Notes under the pieces: model-generated
Databases searched by the model: none
What the model saw: the letters and a program-made list of their open reading frames with translations, nothing else
Told to the model about the DNA's origin: nothing
Source: Kiritimatiellia bacterium
GTDB lineage: Bacteria; Verrucomicrobiota; Kiritimatiellia; RFP12; UBA1067
Direction of reading: 5' to 3'
Assembly: GCA_017403825.1 (NCBI GenBank)
Contig: JAFRDO010000083.1
Coordinates: forward strand, 113,690 to 177,689
Length of the DNA: 64,000 nucleotides
Shown here: one piece after another, positions 58,956 through 64,000 of the stretch
Numbering within the stretch: position 1 is the first letter of the stretch
Layout of the letters: each line of letters begins with the position of its first letter
Translations under genes and position numbers: made by a program

Positions 58956-60458
58956 ATGACAAACGCAGTTCGTTTGGGAAATCCGGATGCGGTAAATCCA
59001 CACGGCCGGTTTGACGAGTTGGAAGTTGCATCGGAGAAACCGAGGCGTAGATCTATACGCTGCAAAAGACTACTGACAACGATTGTGGCGTGCGGCGCGA
59101 TGTTCGCCGCGATGCCGCTCATGGCCGCCAAGGAAAAGGTCGGCGGCTACACGTGGACCTACAAAATCATTGACGGCACGGCCGAGATTTCAGGCGTGTC
59201 GCCAGCGCTCGCGGGCGACATTGAGATTCCCTCCACGCTCGGCGGATATACGGTGACGTCCTTCTTCGAGGGGGCGTTTTCCGGCTGCAGCGAACTTACA
59301 AGTGTAAAGATTCCGAACGGCGTTACGTGCATCGGGGGCCTTGCGTTCCAGAATTGCAGCAGCCTTGCGAGCGTGGCGCTGCCGCCTGGCTTGAAGTCCA
59401 TCCGCTACATTTCGTTCGAGGGTTGCAGCAGCCTTACAAGCGTGACGATTCCAGCCAGCGTGACGACCATCGAGAACGATGTGTTCCACGGCTGCACGGC
59501 CATGTCGGACGTATATTGCCATCCCGACCCAGCCGCGCTGACGTGGATCGAAGGAAGAAGCGATTTCATGAGCGGCAAGAAGACGAAGGTCCACGTGCCG
59601 GCGGCGAGGCTTTCGGCTTACAAGTCGAAGTTCGGCAACAAGATCCGCGCCACATTCGTCGGAGACCTCGACAGCATTTTCACGGTGACGTTCAACGCCA
59701 ATGGCGGGGAGGTGGCGGAACTCGAGCGGACTGTGAAGAAGGACTATGCCGTCGGCACTCTGCCAAAGGCGACGAAGAAGGGCTACACGCTCAAGGGCTG
59801 GTACACCGCGAAGAGCGGCGGATCGCAGATAACGACCAAGACCAAGGTAACGAAGAACGTCACTTACTATGCGCAGTGGAAGGCGAACAAGTACATAATC
59901 AAGTTCAACAAGAACGGCGGCACAGGCACGATGGAGAAGCAGTCCGCCACGTACGGTAAGACCGTGACGCTCCGCGCCAACGCCTTCAAGAAGCGAGGTT
60001 ACAAGTTCGCGGGCTGGGCGAAGACGAAGGACGGCAAGGTCGCCTATAAGAACAAGGCGAAGGTCAAGAATCTTACGACAGTAAATGGCAGGACCGTTAC
60101 GCTGTACGCCGTGTGGAACAAGAAGGCGTCCAACGTCGAGTCGGCGGCAAAGTCTGCTAAGGCGGTCTCTGCCGCGGCGACGGTGCCGGCGTGGGCCGCA
60201 GGGGTTTTCTACGGCGGCGACGGTGAGTCGCTGACGGCAATCACTGTCTCCGCCTCCGGCGAGGTTAGCGGCAAGGTCTTCTTTGCCTCGGAAACGTGGA
60301 CGATAGAGGGCACTACGGACGGCCAGCGCATCGAGGCGGTGATGACGGACGCAGCCGGCGGCAGCACGGCAATCAGCCTTGTCATTACGGAGCTTGATGA
60401 CGGCCGTTGCCGCATCGAGTCCGAAGACGGCTTGACATGGGCAGAGAAGGGTTTATAG
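58956..60458 (+). CDS. Secreted BspA-type leucine-rich-repeat protein with InlB B-repeats
   Basis: This 500-residue surface protein has an unusually long, charged N-terminus of about 38 residues before the hydrophobic signal (LLTTIVACGAMFAAMPLMAA). Residues about 70-190 hold BspA-like LRR units (FSGCSELTSVKIPNGVTCIGG, FQNCSSLASVALPPG, FEGCSSLTSVTIPASVTTIEN). Two InlB/Listeria-Bacteroides repeats follow at about 245-310 and 313-390 (FTVTFNANGGEV...GYTLKGWYT...ITYYAQWKA and a second with GYKFAGWAK). A beta-rich C-terminal domain ends it. Such proteins mediate adhesion or protein-protein contact. It does not carry the C-terminal tail of P1-P4. It is well expressed if its consensus promoter is a guide. 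Confidence 0.88.
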   Translation: MTNAVRLGNPDAVNPHGRFDELEVASEKPRRRSIRCKRLLTTIVACGAMFAAMPLMAAKEKVGGYTWTYKIIDGTAEISGVSPALAGDIEIPSTLGGYTVTSFFEGAFSGCSELTSVKIPNGVTCIGGLAFQNCSSLASVALPPGLKSIRYISFEGCSSLTSVTIPASVTTIENDVFHGCTAMSDVYCHPDPAALTWIEGRSDFMSGKKTKVHVPAARLSAYKSKFGNKIRATFVGDLDSIFTVTFNANGGEVAELERTVKKDYAVGTLPKATKKGYTLKGWYTAKSGGSQITTKTKVTKNVTYYAQWKANKYIIKFNKNGGTGTMEKQSATYGKTVTLRANAFKKRGYKFAGWAKTKDGKVAYKNKAKVKNLTTVNGRTVTLYAVWNKKASNVESAAKSAKAVSAAATVPAWAAGVFYGGDGESLTAITVSASGEVSGKVFFASETWTIEGTTDGQRIEAVMTDAAGGSTAISLVITELDDGRCRIESEDGLTWAEKGL

Positions 60459-60515
60459 CCTGCGCGTCCCACTTGCGGAAACGGGGTCGGTTTGATAGAC
60501 TATCGGCACAACGCC

Positions 60516-61937
60516 ATGAAAACTTATCTCGCAATTGACATAGGCGCCTCAAGCGGACGGCACATGCTGGGCCGCGTAGAGGACGGGAAGATCGTGCTCG
60601 AAGAGGCATTCCGCTTCGAAAACTCGCAGGTGGTGCGCAACGGGCACGACTGCTGGGACATCGACGCGCTCGTGGATTCGGTCAAGGCCGGAATCGACGC
60701 CGCGATGGCGAAAAGCCAGATCGACTCCATCGGCATCGACACGTGGGGCGTGGACTTCGTCCTCCTCGACGAGAACGGCGAACGGTGCAGCGATGCCGTG
60801 GCATACCGCGACAGGCGCACCACGGGAGCGGACGTCGAGATCGAGCGCGACGTGATCTCCTTCGCCGACCTCTACGCCAGGGCCGGCATACAGAAGACGC
60901 CCTTCAACACGATCTACCAGCTGTGGGCGCTAAAGAAGGAGCACCCCGAGCAGCTGGAGAAGGCAGCGCGATTCCTGACGGTCCCGGAATACATCAACTA
61001 CAGGCTGACAGGCAACATCGTGCACGAGTACACCGACTCCTCGACCACGTCTCTCCTTGACGCGGCGAAGAAGGACTGGGACTTCGACCTCATCGAGCGG
61101 CTCGGGCTGCCGCGGCGCATCTTCGGCAAGCTGGAGATGCCCGGGGCGACGGTCGGCAAATACAAGGGCGTGAAGGTAGTGCTGCCGGCCATGCACGACA
61201 CTGGCAGCGCCTATCTGGCCGTGCCGGCGAGGGACGACCGCGCCGTCTACATCTCAAGCGGCACGTGGTCGCTTCTGGGGGTGGAGAACGACGCACCCGT
61301 CACGGGCAAGGCAGCGTTGCTAGCGAACTTCACGAACGAAGGCGGCGCATGGGGCCGTTACCGCTTTCTGAAGAACATAATGGGCCTGTGGATGATCCAG
61401 TCGATCAGGCGCGAGCTGAACGGGGAAACCTACGTGGAGGGTCGTGCTTCAGACGCGACGCGCGAAGCGCTGGCGCAGATACGCGACTACGAGAAGGGGA
61501 GGCGGTACTCGTTCGCCGACCTTGAGATGTCCGCGCGCGGCGCCTCCGACTACCAGGTTACGATTGACGTGAACGAGAGCAGGTTCTTGAACCCTGATTC
61601 GATGACGGGAGAGGTGATCAGCGCTGCGTCCGCAGAGGGACGTCCGCCGGCGACGGTGGGCGAACTGATGCAGTGCGTATACAAGTCGCTGGCGGAATGC
61701 TATGCCGACGCCATCAGGAACCTCTCCGAGATCACAGGCAAGGCGTACACGTCGGTTAACATCGTCGGCGGGGGATCGAAGGACCTCTATCTCAACGCGC
61801 TCACCGCCGATGCGACCGGCCTTGAGGTGTTTGCGGGGCCTACGGAGGGCACGGCGATCGGCAACCTGATCGTGCAGATGATCGTCGCCGGGGAGTTCAA
61901 GGACCTCGACGAGGCCCGCAAGGCGATAGTGCGTTAA
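60516..61937 (+). CDS. rhaB: Rhamnulokinase-like FGGY carbohydrate kinase
   Basis: The ATG at 60516 is used because the FGGY fold begins right after it (YLAIDIGASSGRHMLG); the 60492 start adds only MIDYRHNA. The 473-residue kinase phosphorylates L-rhamnulose or a similar ketose at C-1. Markers are GHDCWDIDALVDSVKAG, SIGIDTWGVDFVLLDENG, YRDRRTTG, FLTVPEYINYRLTGNIVHEYTDSSTTSLLD, VLPAMHDTGSAYLAVPA, ISSGTWSLLGVEN and, near the C-terminus, NIVGGGSKDLYLNALTADATG. The sequence DTWGVDF and the SSGTWSLLG segment are particular to RhaB-like members. An aldolase gene follows after 17 bases, which supports a rhamnose- or fucose-type pathway. Confidence 0.88.
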   Translation: MKTYLAIDIGASSGRHMLGRVEDGKIVLEEAFRFENSQVVRNGHDCWDIDALVDSVKAGIDAAMAKSQIDSIGIDTWGVDFVLLDENGERCSDAVAYRDRRTTGADVEIERDVISFADLYARAGIQKTPFNTIYQLWALKKEHPEQLEKAARFLTVPEYINYRLTGNIVHEYTDSSTTSLLDAAKKDWDFDLIERLGLPRRIFGKLEMPGATVGKYKGVKVVLPAMHDTGSAYLAVPARDDRAVYISSGTWSLLGVENDAPVTGKAALLANFTNEGGAWGRYRFLKNIMGLWMIQSIRRELNGETYVEGRASDATREALAQIRDYEKGRRYSFADLEMSARGASDYQVTIDVNESRFLNPDSMTGEVISAASAEGRPPATVGELMQCVYKSLAECYADAIRNLSEITGKAYTSVNIVGGGSKDLYLNALTADATGLEVFAGPTEGTAIGNLIVQMIVAGEFKDLDEARKAIVR

Positions 61938-61954
61938 TTATTTAGGAAGGAAAT

Positions 61955-62773
61955 ATGGACAAGAAGCTTTACATCAATCCGCCGCTGGTAAACAGGGCCT
62001 ATGACTGGAAAAACGGTCCGCAACCGAAGACCCGCAAGGCTCTCGACGCATTCTTCCGCTCGCCGGCGATACGCAAGGTGAAGCAGGCCATGTGCGAGAT
62101 GGGCCGGCGCATCTACGCGCGCGGCTACACAGACGGCAACGGAGGAAACCTTTCGGTGCGCGTCGGCGAGGATCTCGTGCTTTGCAGCCCCACTCTCTGC
62201 TGCAAGGGCTATATGGAGGAGCGCGACATCTGCTTGGTGGACATGAACGCCGGGCAACTCTGCGGATACCGTCCGCGCACCTCCGAAGTGAAGGTGCACA
62301 TCGCGATGATGAAGGCCGCCGGGTGGAGCGCGTGCATACACTGCCATCCTCCGCACTGCAACGCATTCCTCTTCGCCGGACAGGTTCCGCCGAACGGAAT
62401 CAATCCGGAAGCCGACATCTTCTTGAGCCAGATTCCGCTTGCTCCCTATGCGACGCCCGGCTCCGACGAGGTGGCCGCATCAGTGGCGGAGGCCTCCAAG
62501 AAGTCGAACGTCGTCTTCATGGAGAACCACGGCATTGTTTGCGGTGCCAGGGATATTGAGGAAGCCGAATGGCTGGCCGAGAACGCCGACTCCTTCTGCC
62601 AGGTGCTGCTGCTCGCCGCAGGTCACGGCGCGAAGCTCAACCAGGTCGGCCCGAAGGGGATAAGGGACTTCCTGAGCATCCGCAAGGCGATGGGGCTGCC
62701 CGTCGACGAGAAGGCGCCGCTCTACAACACGCACAGGTTCAACGGATACAAGATGGGCGTGTCGTCCAAGTAG
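61955..62773 (+). CDS. Class II aldolase (rhamnulose/fuculose-1-phosphate aldolase type)
   Basis: This 272-residue zinc aldolase of the class II aldolase/adducin family splits a 1-phosphorylated ketose into dihydroxyacetone phosphate and lactaldehyde. Visible motifs are YTDGNGGNLSVRVG near the N-terminus, TSEVKVHIAMMKA with the catalytic acid, CIHCHPPHCNAF with the two zinc-binding His, and FMENHGIVCGA with the third. The C-terminal extension beyond residue 215 is longer than in FucA. AGGAAGGAAAT precedes the ATG. With the kinase just upstream and the isomerase at 33199, it gives the three steps isomerase, kinase, aldolase. Rhamnulose against fuculose specificity is not decided by the sequence. 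Confidence 0.87.
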   Translation: MDKKLYINPPLVNRAYDWKNGPQPKTRKALDAFFRSPAIRKVKQAMCEMGRRIYARGYTDGNGGNLSVRVGEDLVLCSPTLCCKGYMEERDICLVDMNAGQLCGYRPRTSEVKVHIAMMKAAGWSACIHCHPPHCNAFLFAGQVPPNGINPEADIFLSQIPLAPYATPGSDEVAASVAEASKKSNVVFMENHGIVCGARDIEEAEWLAENADSFCQVLLLAAGHGAKLNQVGPKGIRDFLSIRKAMGLPVDEKAPLYNTHRFNGYKMGVSSK

Positions 62774-62806
62774 CGGGCGGATTCCGCGGCATGTCGTGAC
62801 GAGTGG

Positions 62807-62830
62807 GACATTTTGTCGCGACATTTTGTC
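62807..62830. repeat. Tandem GACATTTTGTC repeat upstream of dnaK
   Basis: Two exact 11-base copies with a 13-base period; their junction TGTCGCGACA is itself a palindrome. The site could bind a regulator in the aldolase-dnaK gap. It does not resemble the CIRCE element. Confidence 0.5.
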
Positions 62831-62848
62831 ACAGTTTTGGGGTTGAAG

Positions 62849-62887
62849 GGCGTGCCGGCCCGGTTTTCGGTCGTTGGCACGCCTTTT
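62849..62887 (+). terminator. Possible terminator between the aldolase gene and dnaK
   Basis: GGCGTGCC and GGCACGCC form an 8-bp perfect stem (19-base loop) followed immediately by TTTT. The loop is long and the T run short, so strength is uncertain. Confidence 0.5.
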
Positions 62888-62939
62888 GCTATTTTATGGG
62901 TGCCGCCGATGGTCGGCGGAGAAAGTAGAGAAGAAAGAC

Positions 62940-64000
62940 ATGGCAAAAGTACTTGGAATCGACCTTGGAACGACGAACAGCTGCATGGCCGTCATGGAGG
63001 GCGGCGAAGCTACGGTTATCCCCAACAAGGAGGGGGCTCGCACCACGCCTTCGATAGTGGCGTTCACGAAGACGGGCGAAATCCTTGTCGGGCAGGCGGC
63101 CAAGCGCCAGGCGGTGACAAACCCGAAGTCCACCATTTATTCCATCAAGCGTTTCATCGGCCGCCGGTTCGCGGAGATGACCGACGAGATCAAGATGGTT
63201 CCCTATGAGGTCGTGGCGGCGCCGAACGGCGATGCGGCGGTGAAGGTGAACGACAAGGTGTACACGGCGCAGGAGATTTCTGCGATGGTCTTGAGAAAGC
63301 TCAAGGAAGACGCGGAGGCGTTCCTTGGCGAAAAGATCACCGAGGCCGCTATCACGGCGCCGGCCTACTTCAACGACCAGCAGCGTCAGGCGACGAAAGA
63401 CGCGGGCAAGATCGCCGGCCTTGACGTGAAGCGCATCGTTAACGAGCCCACGGCCGCGTCGCTTGCGTACGGCCTCGACAAGAAGAAGAACGAGAAGATC
63501 GCGGTCTACGACTTTGGCGGCGGCACGTTCGACATCTCGGTGCTGGACATCGGCGACGGCGTCTTCGAGGTGAAGGCGACGAACGGCGACACGCACCTCG
63601 GCGGCGACGACCTCGACCAGGCGATCATGAAGTGGATGATAGAAGACTTCAAGGCGCAGCAGGGCATCGACCTCTCGAACGACATGATGGCGCTGCAGCG
63701 GCTTAAGGAAGAGGCGGAGAAGGCCAAGTGCGCGCTCAGCTCGGCTACGACCTACGACATAAACCTGCCGTTCATAACGGCGGACGCGACGGGTCCGAAG
63801 CACCTGACGATGACGCTCACGAAGTCGAAGCTCGAGACTCTAACCACCGACCTCGTGAACCGCACGAGCGAGCCGTGCCGCAAGTGCATGGCCGACGCGG
63901 ACCTTTCGACCGTAGACGAGGTGGTGCTCGTCGGCGGGCAGACGCGCATGCCACTCATCCAGGAGAAGGCGAGGTCGCTGTTCGGCAAGGAGCCGCACAA
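62940..64000 (+). CDS. dnaK: Chaperone DnaK (Hsp70), 3' end outside window
   Basis: The first 353 codons of Hsp70 are present: [15 protein letters not shown] (phosphate 1), AVITAPAYF-like [51 protein letters not shown] (phosphate 2), [13 protein letters not shown], and [13 protein letters not shown] of the second adenosine motif. The frame continues past the right edge into the substrate-binding domain. The start ATG at 62940 is preceded by GAAGAAAG. DnaK refolds proteins with DnaJ and GrpE, neither of which is adjacent upstream. A TGC-TATTTT sequence (62887-62895) might be an extended -10. No CIRCE operator is found in the 166-base gap. Confidence 0.97.
   Translation, partial: MAKVLGIDLGTTNSCMAVMEGGEATVIPNKEGARTTPSIVAFTKTGEILVGQAAKRQAVTNPKSTIYSIKRFIGRRFAEMTDEIKMVPYEVVAAPNGDAAVKVNDKVYTAQEISAMVLRKLKEDAEAFLGEKITEAAITAPAYFNDQQRQATKDAGKIAGLDVKRIVNEPTAASLAYGLDKKKNEKIAVYDFGGGTFDISVLDIGDGVFEVKATNGDTHLGGDDLDQAIMKWMIEDFKAQQGIDLSNDMMALQRLKEEAEKAKCALSSATTYDINLPFITADATGPKHLTMTLTKSKLETLTTDLVNRTSEPCRKCMADADLSTVDEVVLVGGQTRMPLIQEKARSLFGKEPH

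Noticed and set aside
62849..62887. CIRCE heat-shock operator before dnaK
   Set aside because: The hairpin arms GGCGTGCC/GGCACGCC do not match the CIRCE consensus; read as a possible terminator instead.
1..64000. CRISPR arrays, rRNA and tRNA genes
   Set aside because: No regularly spaced direct repeats with unique spacers were seen, and I could not recognise any rRNA or tRNA signature in the gaps between genes; short tRNAs could still be missed by eye.

Overview
The window looks like a chromosome segment of an uncultured, polysaccharide-degrading bacterium of the Verrucomicrobiota/Kiritimatiellota type. This placement is an inference. It rests on high GC content, the density of secreted glycosidases, very large secreted proteins with thin beta-rich sequence, a BspA-like leucine-rich-repeat/InlB-repeat surface protein, and butyrate kinase suggesting a fermenter. 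No rRNA or tRNA gene is visible to settle it. Nearly all genes lie on the + strand in tightly packed runs with 1-4 base gaps or ATGA overlaps. The exceptions are a XylR-like regulator (8592-9782), a possible 39-residue ORF behind it, and aspS (55771-57582).

Layout. 1-7516: glycan-degradation genes (partial Gfo/Idh/MocA oxidoreductase, GH20-like protein, large secreted protein P1, pectate-lyase-like protein, PfkB sugar kinase). 7517-8600: an AT-rich island with two small membrane proteins. 8592-9943: a XylR-like regulator divergent from a split transketolase, with a perfect 8-bp inverted repeat between them. 9944-33115: a long + strand run holding both transketolase subunits, three metallophosphoesterase paralogues, a GH-A-like hydrolase, large secreted proteins P2 and P3, two mosaic GH89-like paralogues, a GH28 fusion, a beta-propeller protein, a sodium:solute symporter and a short-chain dehydrogenase. 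33199-47850: sugar isomerase, NifU-like protein, DUF1846, an unusual MurC-MurB fusion, butyrate kinase, OPA transporter, GH43-GH36 fusion, RimO, branched-chain aminotransferase and RecJ. 47851-48654: decayed DNA with an ATPase remnant and a copy of the aspS 3' end. 48655-55754: GntR/LacI-type regulator, 1101-residue glycan protein and large secreted protein P4. 55771-64000: aspS, a P-loop ATPase, the LRR/InlB-repeat protein, rhamnulokinase, a class II aldolase and the start of dnaK.

How the genes fit together. Secreted glycosidases and polygalacturonase-like enzymes would release sugars. The SSS and OPA transporters would import sugars or sugar phosphates. An isomerase, FGGY kinase and class II aldolase together match the isomerase-kinase-aldolase logic of deoxysugar (rhamnose/fucose) breakdown. 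PfkB, transketolase and butyrate kinase lie downstream. Two sugar-sensing regulators (XylR-like; GntR with a LacI-type sensor) sit at the heads of two clusters.

Most notable observations: (a) four large secreted proteins, one per glycan cluster, share a short C-terminal tail of Gly, about six hydrophobic residues and usually Arg, and three of them also share a repeated internal module; this is a candidate undescribed sorting or assembly signal. (b) Many genes have an extended -10 promoter (TGnTATAAT), and in seven the -10 lies only 6-11 bases before the start codon with no ribosome-binding site, suggesting leaderless mRNAs. (c) A MurC-MurB fusion in which both halves lack expected segments and REP-like palindromes sit in frame inside MurC. 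(d) Several degenerate or mosaic paralogues.
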